Part shown: positions 1-5,176 of the stretch, in pieces | How positions within the stretch are numbered: the stretch's first letter is position 1 | How the letters are laid out: each line of letters opens with the position of its first letter | Assembly: GCA_052148295.1 (NCBI GenBank) | Contig: JBKQIP010000109.1 | Coordinates: 1-5,423, forward strand | Direction: 5' to 3' | DNA: 5,423 bases | Source: Bog-473 sp052148295 | GTDB lineage: Bacteria > Actinomycetota > Acidimicrobiia > Acidimicrobiales > RAAP-2 | Notes under the pieces: model-generated | Databases searched by the model: none | What the model was told of the DNA's origin: nothing | Seen by the model: the letters and a program-made list of their open reading frames with translations, nothing else | Made by a program: the position numbers and the translations under genes

Positions 1-1
1 G

Positions 2-334
2 GTCAGCGTGCAGAACGAGTTCTCGCCCCGGTTCCGCTCGTCCGAGGGCGAGCTGGCGCACTGCGAGAAGATCGATGTGGCCTTCATCCCCTGGAGCCCC
101 ATGGGCGGGATCGGGCGTTCCGGGCGGATCGAGGGCGACTTCTCGGCCTTTGCCGAGGTGGCGAAGGAAGTGGGGGCGACGCCACAGCAGGTCACGCTGG
201 CCTGGATGCTGTCCAAGGGTTCGCGGGTCATCCCGATTCCGGGGAGCAGCCGCCCGGCCACGGCCACGGCGTCGGCGGCGGCGGCCGACCTCGCGCTCGA
301 CGCCGACCAGATCGCCCGCCTCGACGCCTCCTGA
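2..334 (+). CDS. Aldo/keto reductase, C-terminal part (5' end outside window)
   Basis: This is the last ~110 residues of an NADPH-dependent aldo/keto reductase, a cytosolic TIM-barrel enzyme reducing carbonyls. The frame is open to the left edge and stops with TGA at 332-334. Visible family marks are the barrel strand and loop VQNEFSP near the start, AFIPWSPMGG (typical 'f.pwsPL..G' after strand 7), the helix segment with VTLAWMLSK, and the cofactor loop VIPIPGSSRP followed by an Ala-rich helix and LDADQIARLD at the end. These match the C-terminal third of the family, including the NADP 2'-phosphate-binding loop. The catalytic Asp/Tyr/Lys/His tetrad lies upstream of the window and cannot be checked. 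One deviation: the usual charged 'xHxxEN' stretch after the SRP motif is replaced by an Ala/Thr run (ATATASAAAADL). The substrate cannot be told from this part. Confidence 0.87.
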   Translation, partial: VSVQNEFSPRFRSSEGELAHCEKIDVAFIPWSPMGGIGRSGRIEGDFSAFAEVAKEVGATPQQVTLAWMLSKGSRVIPIPGSSRPATATASAAAADLALDADQIARLDAS

Positions 335-346
335 GGCGCACCTCGG

Positions 347-363
347 CGCCGGGGGGCCCGGCG
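347..363 (+). terminator. GC hairpin after the aldo/keto reductase gene
   Basis: A perfect 7-bp stem (CGCCGGG / CCCGGCG) with a GGG loop begins 13 bases after the reductase stop codon. There is no T-tract after it, so it is not a classical intrinsic terminator. U-tract-poor hairpins at gene ends are common in high-GC actinobacteria. Termination is inferred from position only. Confidence 0.35.
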
Positions 364-463
364 GGACAGGAACACCCGAGGCCCTGCCGGTGTTGCACCA
401 GCTGATCGTGTCGTACCCGGAGCAATGCCGGGGAAACAGAGCCCAGAGAGGCCGTGCCCGGCG

Positions 464-470
464 AAAGGAG
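464..470 (+). promoter_or_regulatory. Ribosome binding site of the pirin gene
   Basis: AAAGGAG lies 7 bases before the ATG at 478. It decides the start against an in-frame GTG at 454, which would add eight residues and has no such site. Confidence 0.8.
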
Positions 471-477
471 TTTTCCC

Positions 478-1443
478 ATGCCCGCAGTGACCGTTGCCGA
501 CAATCTCACCCTCGACCGCATCACCCCACCGGCCCCTGAGGCCACCATCCGACCGGTGCTCGCCGTCACCGACGCGCCGTCGGGCTTCGAAGGTGAGGGC
601 TTCCCGGTGCGCCGGGCGTTCGCCGGCGTGTCGCTGGCCGACCTCGACCCCTTCATCCACATGGACCAGATGGGCGAGGTCGAGTACGCGCCGGGCGAGC
701 CCAAGGGGACGCCCTGGCACCCCCACCGGGGTTTCGAGACGGTGACGTACATGATCGACGGCACCTTCCAGCACCAGGACTCCATCGGGGGCGGCGGATT
801 GATCACCAACGGATCGACCCAGTGGATGACCGCCGGCGCCGGCATCCTGCATATCGAGCGCCCACCCGAACAGCTCATCGCCACCGGGGGCCTGTTCCAC
901 GGCATCCAGCTGTGGGTCAACCTGCCGGCGGCGGAGAAATGGGTCGACCCCCGTTACCAGGACCTCGAGGCCGAGGACAGCGTGCTGCTCACGTCCCCCG
1001 ACGGCGGCGCACTGGTGCGGGTCATCGCCGGAGACGTGGCCGGGCGTCGCGGTCCGGGGACGACGCACACGCCGATCTCCCTGGTCCACGCCTCCGTGCA
1101 GCCCGGCGCGCAGCTGGTCCTGCCCTGGCCCGCCGAGTTCAACGCGCTGGTGTACGTCCTGGCCGGCCGGGGCACCGCCGGCCCGGATGGGCGACCGGTC
1201 CGCACCGGGAACCTGGTCGTCCACGGCGCGGGGGAGGCCCTGCAGATCGCGGCGGATCGGACGCAGGAGGCGCGCCATCCCGTGCTCGACGTCCTGGTGC
1301 TCGGCGGCCGGCCCATCCGGGAGCCCGTGGCGGCGCACGGACCGTTCGTGATGAACACCAGGGACGAGATCGTCCAGGCCTTCGAGGACTACCAGGCGGG
1401 CCGCTTGGGCACCGTGCCGGCCGACCACATCGGCCGGGCATGA
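478..1443 (+). CDS. Pirin family protein (bicupin)
   Basis: This 321-residue protein closely follows the pirin family, which folds as two cupin barrels. In the family, the N-terminal barrel holds an iron ion; some bacterial members have quercetin 2,3-dioxygenase activity and others act as regulators by protein contact. The four metal ligands known from human pirin (His, His, His, Glu) are present: H81 and H83 in WHPHRGFETVTYM, and H125 and E127 in MTAGAGILHIERP. Other family marks are LWVNLP (145-150), the start of the C-terminal cupin at about residue 195, and the near-invariant HGPFVMNT (287-294). Length is close to the usual ~230-320 residues. The ATG is preceded by a good ribosome binding site. 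It lies 143 bases after the reductase gene on the same strand with a hairpin between, so co-transcription is uncertain. All metal ligands being intact argues for a functional iron protein; its substrate or partner is unknown. Confidence 0.94.
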   Translation: MPAVTVADNLTLDRITPPAPEATIRPVLAVTDAPSGFEGEGFPVRRAFAGVSLADLDPFIHMDQMGEVEYAPGEPKGTPWHPHRGFETVTYMIDGTFQHQDSIGGGGLITNGSTQWMTAGAGILHIERPPEQLIATGGLFHGIQLWVNLPAAEKWVDPRYQDLEAEDSVLLTSPDGGALVRVIAGDVAGRRGPGTTHTPISLVHASVQPGAQLVLPWPAEFNALVYVLAGRGTAGPDGRPVRTGNLVVHGAGEALQIAADRTQEARHPVLDVLVLGGRPIREPVAAHGPFVMNTRDEIVQAFEDYQAGRLGTVPADHIGRA

Positions 1444-1482
1444 GGGTCTGAGGCGACCGGGGAGGAACCGCCGCGGCCTGCT

Positions 1483-1504
1483 CCGCCGGCCGACCGGCCG
1501 GTGG
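1483..1504. terminator. Strong GC hairpin between convergent genes
   Basis: A 9-bp stem (1483-1491 with 1496-1504, one G-T wobble at 1485/1502) closes a GACC loop. It lies in the 82-base gap between the convergent stops of the pirin gene and the phosphoribosyltransferase gene. Neither side has a T-tract. Its position suits a bidirectional terminator, but function is inferred. Confidence 0.45.
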
Positions 1505-1525
1505 GCCTGAGAGGCACGCCCCGGT

Positions 1526-2350
1526 TCAGCGACAGCACCGGCAGCACCGCCCCCGGCGCCACACCCGCTGCCGGACGGCGGCCAGATAGGCGGCATGGGC
1601 CGCCACCCGATCGGGCCGCAGGACCCGACCCACGGGGACGATGACGATGGCGCGCGCCCCGGAGCTCCCCAGGGCGGCCGAGGCGCTCTGCGCCCGGGCG
1701 CCGCTGACATAGGTGTCGTCGAGCAGGAGCACCCGGGCGTGGCGAACGGCCGCCTGGTCCGTCGGGGCGAAGGCCCGGGCGTGCGGGCGCATGTGCCCCA
1801 CCGGGGCGCCCGAACGGCGTAGGAGCCCCGGCATCCAGTGCGCTCCGGGGCCGAAGGCGCTCACCACCAGATCGCCCAGATCCCGCACCCCTTCGAGCGA
1901 GGACCGGCCGGGCCGCGACGACGACGGGACGGGGAGCACGACGTCGATGCCCCCGCCCAGGAGCGCCCGCACGCAGGCCGCATGGTCCCCGAAGAGGGTG
2001 GCGAAGTGCTCGCCGACGAGGCGGGCGAAGCGCCGCCGCGCCGCATCGACCGGTGATTCCTTGTAGCCCATGAGGACGGTGTAGAGCCGCCCCGGCACCG
2101 CGCACAGGCGAACGGGCAGGACGGGGGTGAGCACCCGATGGAGGAGGCGGGCCACGGTCCGGCAGGCGAAGCAATGCCCGAAACCGGGGGCGGCCGGGCC
2201 GCAGCAGACCAGGCAGGTCCCCGGGCCCGGGGGCAGGACCGGATCGCCGAGCAGGCGGCCGCGGCCGAGCGAGTGGTGGTCAGGTCTGGGGGGTGGACTC
2301 GTGGCGATGCAAAAGAAAGGTCCCGGTGGACCGGCTGACGATCCCACCAT
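1526..2350 (-). CDS. Phosphoribosyltransferase-like protein with N-terminal zinc ribbon (ComF-like)
   Basis: With the ATG at 2350 the product is 274 residues. Two CxxC pairs (C46/C49 and C60/C63, CLVC...CFAC) form a likely zinc ribbon, as in ComF-type proteins. The type I phosphoribosyltransferase PRPP-binding loop is clear: VLLLDDTYVSGA at 207-218, with the acidic pair D211-D212. VVLPVPSSSRPGR (137-149) looks like the segment ComF-like PRTases carry upstream of the PRPP loop. The layout resembles a PRTase-like family I know from actinobacteria; its substrate is not established, and a link to DNA uptake (ComF) or nucleotide salvage is only inference. The C-terminus is odd: basic and cysteine-rich (WRRGRCCRCCR). 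The start is uncertain. Recognisable family sequence begins near residue 35 (GDPVLPPG), and the ATG overlaps the upstream thioesterase gene by 71 bases, but I find no ATG, GTG or TTG in this frame between 2344 and the ribbon. GTG at 2347 is the alternative; a CTG at 2254 is possible. It is probably co-transcribed with the thioesterase gene. Confidence 0.82.
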   Translation of the reverse strand: MVGSSAGPPGPFFCIATSPPPRPDHHSLGRGRLLGDPVLPPGPGTCLVCCGPAAPGFGHCFACRTVARLLHRVLTPVLPVRLCAVPGRLYTVLMGYKESPVDAARRRFARLVGEHFATLFGDHAACVRALLGGGIDVVLPVPSSSRPGRSSLEGVRDLGDLVVSAFGPGAHWMPGLLRRSGAPVGHMRPHARAFAPTDQAAVRHARVLLLDDTYVSGARAQSASAALGSSGARAIVIVPVGRVLRPDRVAAHAAYLAAVRQRVWRRGRCCRCCR

Positions 2351-2726
2351 CGGGGTCCCGCACCGACGCCTCGCCGTAGGCCACCTGACGGGCCATGCGG
2401 ACCACGTCGCCGCGCAGCGCGTAGGTCGTCCCCTTGACGGCCGGGCGCATGGTCTCGGTCTTCAGCTCCAAGGTGGCCTTGGTCCGGTCGCGGCCGGGGA
2501 GCGCAGCATTGATGGCGAAGTTCATGCAGCCGTCGAGGAGCAGGGCGTGGACGCCGGCCTGTGTCACCCCATGGGGATTGCAGGCAAGATCCGTCGGGGT
2601 GAAGGTCCCGGCGACCCAGCCGAGATCCTCACCGTCGACGCCGTAGTCGGTGAACCCACCCCCGACCGCGCCGATGATCGCCATCCCGCCGTCGCCCAGC
2701 CAGCGGTCCATGTCCTTGCGGTGCAC
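2280..2726 (-). CDS. PaaI family hotdog-fold thioesterase
   Basis: This 148-residue protein has the length and pattern of single-domain hotdog thioesterases, which hydrolyse acyl-CoA thioesters in the cytosol, usually as homotetramers. The core is visible: N50 and the active-site region NPHGVTQAGVHALLLD (50-65) with conserved acid D65; TLELKTETMRPAVKGT (85-100), matching the 'T.el...ylRpa..G' strand; then RGDVVRMARQVAYGEASVRDPDGG and a closing STGTFLL. The classical HGG His is replaced by Gln (Q56, VTQAG), a variant I know from another PaaI subgroup (QGG), so it need not mean loss of activity. The GTG start at 2726 is chosen because a TAGGGT box ends 7 bases before it, suggesting a leaderless transcript; ATG at 2711 (residue 6) is the alternative. 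It is divergent from the thiolase gene, which suggests work on acyl-CoA in the same pathway, though that is inference. Confidence 0.88.
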   Translation of the reverse strand: MHRKDMDRWLGDGGMAIIGAVGGGFTDYGVDGEDLGWVAGTFTPTDLACNPHGVTQAGVHALLLDGCMNFAINAALPGRDRTKATLELKTETMRPAVKGTTYALRGDVVRMARQVAYGEASVRDPDGGIVSRSTGTFLLHRHESTPQT

Positions 2727-2733
2727 GGGTCAG

Positions 2734-2739
2734 ACCCTA
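2734..2739 (-). promoter_or_regulatory. -10 box of the thioesterase gene (leaderless)
   Basis: On the minus strand TAGGGT is followed by CTGACCC and then GTG at 2726. A 7-base gap puts the transcription start at or next to the start codon. No good -35 box is visible, and there is no clear Shine-Dalgarno sequence, as expected for a leaderless mRNA. Confidence 0.5.
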
Positions 2740-2814
2740 TCGGGCACCCGCCAGGGCCCTCCGGTTGCGCCCGGCCCCGGCCCGGCCCCCAAACCGATCC
2801 CGCCGCACCGCGGG

Positions 2815-2820
2815 TAGAGT
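2815..2820 (+). promoter_or_regulatory. -10 box of the thiolase gene
   Basis: TAGAGT fits the actinobacterial TANNNT -10 pattern and lies 54 bases before the thiolase ATG, giving a leader of roughly 48 bases that contains the ribosome binding site. The -35 region (about 2792-2797) is not recognisable. Confidence 0.45.
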
Positions 2821-2861
2821 GTGCCCGTTCCGAAACCGGCGGGAGCCACCCGCCGGAGCTG

Positions 2862-2867
2862 GGAGGA
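2862..2867 (+). promoter_or_regulatory. Ribosome binding site of the thiolase gene
   Basis: GGAGGA with a 7-base spacer before the ATG at 2875. It fixes this start over the in-frame GTG at 2821, which would add 18 residues and begin at the promoter itself. Confidence 0.88.
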
Positions 2868-2874
2868 GAAGCTC

Positions 2875-4056
2875 ATGTCCACCGCAGTCATCGTCGACGC
2901 CGTGCGCACCGCCGGCGGCAAGCGCAACGGGAAGCTGCGCAACTGGCACGCCGTCGACCTGGCCTCCGAGGCGCTCCGGGCGCTCCAGGAGCGCAACGAC
3001 CTCGACCCCGCTCTGGTCGACGACGTCATCTGCGGCTGCGTGATGCAGGTGTCCGAGCAGTCCCTCAACGTCGGCCGCAATGCGGTGCTGGCGGCCGGAT
3101 GGCCCGAGTCGGTGCCCGCCACCACCATCGACCGCCAGTGCGGGTCATCCCAGCAGGCCCTGCACTTCGCCGCGCAGGGCGTCATGGCCGGCGCCTACGA
3201 CATCGTGGTGGCCGCGGGCGTCGAGAGCATGACCCGCACGCCCATGGGCTCCTCGGTCGTGCGCGAGCTGGGTTACCCCTTCGGGCCGCGGATGATGACC
3301 CGCTACAAGGAGAAGGGCGGGCTGGTCAGCCAGGGCATCGGCGCGGAGATGATCGCCGACCAATGGGGTATCTCCCGCGAGGAGCTCGACGCCTTCTCGG
3401 CCCGCAGCCACCAGCGGGCGGCGCGGGCCACCGCCGAGGGCCGGTTCGAGAACGAGATCACCCCGGTGGCCATCCGGGACGACGAGGGCCACGACACCGA
3501 GGAGTTCTTGACGTCGGACGAGGGGATCCGCCCCGACAGCACGGTGGAGACCCTGGCCAAGCTCAAGCCCGCCTTCAAGGCCGAGGGCGGCAAAATCACC
3601 GCGGGGAACTCGTCGCAGATCACCGACGGCGCATCGGCCGTCCTCATCATGAGCGAGGAGAAGGCCAGTGCACTGGGCCTGCGCCCCCGGGCGCGCTTCC
3701 ACGCCTTCGCGCTGGCCGGCGTCGACCCGATCACCATGCTCACCGGGCCGATCCCGGCGACGACCACCGTGCTCGAGCGGGCCAAGCTCACGCTGGACGA
3801 CATCAGCGCCGTCGAGATCAACGAGGCCTTCGCGTCGGTGGTACTGGCGTGGGAGAAGGAGCACCACCCCAACGTGGAGCTCGTCAACCCCAACGGCGGC
3901 GCCATCGCGCTCGGGCACCCGCTCGGCGCCTCGGGAGGCAAGCTGCTGGCCACGCTGCTCAACGAGCTGGAGCGGACCGATGGTCGCTACGGGCTGCTCA
4001 CCATGTGCGAGGGCGGCGGGCTGGCCAACGCAACCATCATCGAGCGGCTGGGCTGA
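2875..4056 (+). CDS. Acetyl-CoA acetyltransferase / 3-ketoacyl-CoA thiolase
   Basis: A complete 393-residue thiolase, the usual length. It condenses two acetyl-CoA or, in the other direction, cleaves 3-ketoacyl-CoA with CoA in beta-oxidation. The active site is complete: nucleophile C89 in DRQCGSSQQA, NEAFA at 316-320 (N316), H348 in GGAIALGHPLGASGG, and the acid/base C378 in TMCEGGG. The N-terminal VIVDAVRTAGGKRNGK, the AGVESMTRTPMGS region (114-126) and QITDGASAVLIMS (248-260) are family standards. KRNG near the N-terminus, NEAFASVVLAW and the ending LERTD...TIIERLG resemble the FadA5-type actinobacterial thiolases that act on steroid side chains. Substrate specificity, though, cannot be read from the sequence, and biosynthetic or general fatty-acid roles are equally open. 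It is transcribed alone, divergent from a PaaI thioesterase and convergent with crgA. Confidence 0.96.
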   Translation: MSTAVIVDAVRTAGGKRNGKLRNWHAVDLASEALRALQERNDLDPALVDDVICGCVMQVSEQSLNVGRNAVLAAGWPESVPATTIDRQCGSSQQALHFAAQGVMAGAYDIVVAAGVESMTRTPMGSSVVRELGYPFGPRMMTRYKEKGGLVSQGIGAEMIADQWGISREELDAFSARSHQRAARATAEGRFENEITPVAIRDDEGHDTEEFLTSDEGIRPDSTVETLAKLKPAFKAEGGKITAGNSSQITDGASAVLIMSEEKASALGLRPRARFHAFALAGVDPITMLTGPIPATTTVLERAKLTLDDISAVEINEAFASVVLAWEKEHHPNVELVNPNGGAIALGHPLGASGGKLLATLLNELERTDGRYGLLTMCEGGGLANATIIERLG

Positions 4057-4071
4057 CTCCCGATTGTTCTT

Positions 4072-4114
4072 TTTTCGACTTGTACCGGATTCTGGATTCG
4101 GCACGACTCGAAAA
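4072..4114. terminator. Long AT-rich imperfect palindrome between thiolase gene and crgA
   Basis: Arms 4072-4087 and 4099-4114 pair over 16 positions: 13 Watson-Crick pairs, one G-T wobble and two mismatches (C/C and A/C). The 11-base loop (GATTCTGGATT) can itself pair weakly. It starts 15 bases after the thiolase stop and ends 40 bases before the crgA stop. The stem base is TTTTCGA/TCGAAAA, so the T-run is on the 5' arm on both strands and no T-tract follows the hairpin. A bidirectional terminator is the simplest reading; a protein-binding site or relic element is possible. Confidence 0.45.
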
Positions 4115-4154
4115 TTGCGTCCCGGTGCGGAGCCCGCGCCCCGGCCCCGCGACC

Positions 4155-4499
4155 TCAGCGGTACCGGGTCGCCATCAAGAAGCCGGCGAAGATCAGCACC
4201 AGCCCGGCGACGAGCCCCCACGGGGAACCGTGGGAGACGGCCGGTATGTGGGCGAGGTAGTTGACGACGATGATGGCCACGCCGACGATGAGCAGGGCGA
4301 GGACGAGGGCGCCGTACCACGGCGGGCTGCGCCGGACGCTCTTGGGGATGGGTCTGGTGTAGCGACCGCTCTCCTCGGCCGTCGAGGGGCGGCCGATCTT
4401 CGACGTGCTCTTCGTGGTGCCCTTGGTCGTGTTCCGACCACCTGCGGACTTCCCCTTGCGTGAGGCGCCACCCGGACCGGTTCTGGTGTTGGTTGCCAC
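4155..4499 (-). CDS. crgA: Cell division protein CrgA
   Basis: CrgA is a small membrane protein of the actinobacterial divisome; in mycobacteria it contacts FtsZ, FtsQ, FtsI and related proteins, and in Streptomyces it delays septation. The 114-residue product has the family layout: a polar, basic N-terminal tail, then SPPWYGALVLALLIVG with a first transmembrane helix at about 61-82 ending in the characteristic VVNYL, a short outer loop with IPAVSHGSPW, and a second helix at about 94-110 ending GFLMATRYR. The N-terminal tail is longer than in many CrgA proteins (family about 85-95 residues) and rich in Thr, Ser, Lys, Arg and Gly. The GTG at 4499 is preferred because TAAGGT ends 7 bases before it, implying a leaderless mRNA; GTG at 4535 would add 12 residues and a start at 4598 would run into trpG. 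The position beside trpG and pknB matches the conserved actinobacterial division locus. Confidence 0.92.
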   Translation of the reverse strand: MATNTRTGPGGASRKGKSAGGRNTTKGTTKSTSKIGRPSTAEESGRYTRPIPKSVRRSPPWYGALVLALLIVGVAIIVVNYLAHIPAVSHGSPWGLVAGLVLIFAGFLMATRYR

Positions 4500-4506
4500 C
4501 CGCGTG

Positions 4507-4512
4507 ACCTTA
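4507..4512 (-). promoter_or_regulatory. -10 box of crgA (leaderless)
   Basis: On the minus strand TAAGGT is followed by CACGCGG and then GTG at 4499. A weak -35 (GTGAGC, 4535-4530; three of six matches to TTGACA) lies 17 bases upstream, the ideal spacing. Confidence 0.5.
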
Positions 4513-4519
4513 GTCAGTC

Positions 4520-4535
4520 GTGAACGGTCGCTCAC
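4520..4535. promoter_or_regulatory. Near-palindrome between the crgA and trpG promoters
   Basis: GTGAACGGTCGCTCAC is an inverted repeat with one mismatch (A4524/C4531) and a central G/T pair. It covers the putative crgA -35 box and ends 11 bases before the trpG -10 box, so a bound regulator could affect both genes. It could also be chance in GC-rich DNA; no known operator is recognised. Confidence 0.3.
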
Positions 4536-4546
4536 GGCGGCTCGGT

Positions 4547-4552
4547 TACCAT
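4547..4552 (+). promoter_or_regulatory. -10 box of trpG (leaderless)
   Basis: TACCAT is followed by six bases (CGTCGG) and the ATG at 4559, exactly the spacing that puts the transcription start on the A of the start codon. No Shine-Dalgarno sequence is present, which agrees. No convincing -35 box is seen at 17-18 bases. Confidence 0.5.
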
Positions 4553-4558
4553 CGTCGG

Positions 4559-5152
4559 ATGGGTGCGCGCATTCTCGTCCTCGACAACTACGACTCATTT
4601 GTCTACAACCTGGTCCAGGAGTTGGGCGAGCTCGGAGCGTCTCCAGTCGTCTTCCGCAACGACGCCATCGACGTGGCGGGCATCAGGGCCGAACGGCCTA
4701 ACGCCGTGCTCATCTCGCCGGGACCGGGACGCCCCGAGGACGGGGGCGTGTCCTTGGCCGCCATCACTGAGCTGGCCGGGGAGATCCCCCTCCTGGGGGT
4801 CTGCCTCGGGCACCAGTGCATCGGGGAGGCCTTCGGCGGATCGGTCGTGGCGGCGCCGCACCTGATGCACGGCAAGACCTCGGAGATCCACCACGACGGC
4901 CAGGGCATCTTCCGCGGCCTGCCCGACCCCTTCGTGGCGACCCGGTACCACTCGCTCGTGGTCAGCCCCGATTCGGTGCCCGCCGCGTTGATGGTGACGG
5001 CCACCTCCAGCGACGGCGTGATCATGGGCTTGCGCCACCGCGAGCTGCCGATAGAAGGCGTCCAGTTCCATCCCGAGTCGGTCCTCACCGTCTCGGGACC
5101 CGCCCTGCTGGGCAACTTCCTCGCCCAGTTGGCGGGACCCCCCGTCCCCTGA
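4559..5152 (+). CDS. trpG: Anthranilate/aminodeoxychorismate synthase glutaminase subunit
   Basis: This 197-residue class I glutamine amidotransferase frees ammonia from glutamine and passes it to a chorismate-using partner, TrpE (tryptophan) or PabB (folate). The Cys-His-Glu triad is intact: C82 in GVCLGHQ, and H171 and E173 in GVQFHPESVLT. The oxyanion loop SPGPGRPED (53-61), the N-terminal LVLDNYDSFVYNL and the HGKTSEI segment (104-110) are hallmark TrpG/PabA sequences, and the length is typical. No trpE or pabB is nearby. In actinobacteria this orphan copy next to crgA and pknB is usually annotated trpG or pabA and may serve both pathways; the sequence alone does not decide. The ATG at 4559 begins the family-conserved MxRILVLDNYD; the in-frame GTG at 4520 would add 13 residues with no family match. 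The stop is 24 bases from the convergent pknB stop. Confidence 0.94.
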   Translation: MGARILVLDNYDSFVYNLVQELGELGASPVVFRNDAIDVAGIRAERPNAVLISPGPGRPEDGGVSLAAITELAGEIPLLGVCLGHQCIGEAFGGSVVAAPHLMHGKTSEIHHDGQGIFRGLPDPFVATRYHSLVVSPDSVPAALMVTATSSDGVIMGLRHRELPIEGVQFHPESVLTVSGPALLGNFLAQLAGPPVP

Positions 5153-5157
5153 GCCCG

Positions 5158-5174
5158 GGAGCCTTTGCGGCTTC
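5158..5174 (+). terminator. Small hairpin after trpG
   Basis: GGAGCC and GGCTTC form a 6-bp stem with one G-T wobble around a TTTGC loop, filling the 24-base gap between the convergent trpG and pknB stops. There is no T-tract. The call rests on position. Confidence 0.3.
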
Positions 5175-5176
5175 GC

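Noticed and set aside
228..920. A 230-codon minus-strand frame opposite the reductase and pirin genes
   Set aside because: No family resemblance, and it lies across two well-supported plus-strand genes.
1444..1525. A small RNA or gene in the pirin-PRTase gap
   Set aside because: Only 82 bases, no reading frame with a ribosome binding site; the hairpin is sufficiently explained as a convergent terminator.
2771..2790. Repeats of CCCGGCC/CCGGCCCC upstream of the thiolase promoter
   Set aside because: Short and degenerate, as expected from base composition; no regular spacing or dyad that would support an operator.
3145..4320. A 391-codon open frame on the minus strand opposite the thiolase gene
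   Set aside because: The plus-strand thiolase here is a full family match with all catalytic residues; the antisense frame shows only Arg/Gly/Leu-rich low-information sequence.
2127..4463. A 778-codon open frame on the plus strand
   Set aside because: It runs antisense or out of frame across the PRTase, thioesterase, thiolase and crgA genes, has an Arg/Pro/Gly-rich composition with no recognisable domain, and is explained by the scarcity of stop codons in very GC-rich DNA.
4520..4558. GTG at 4520 as the trpG start
   Set aside because: The extra 13 residues (MNGRSRRLGYHRR) do not match the family, and the -10 box at 4547-4552 would lie inside the coding region.
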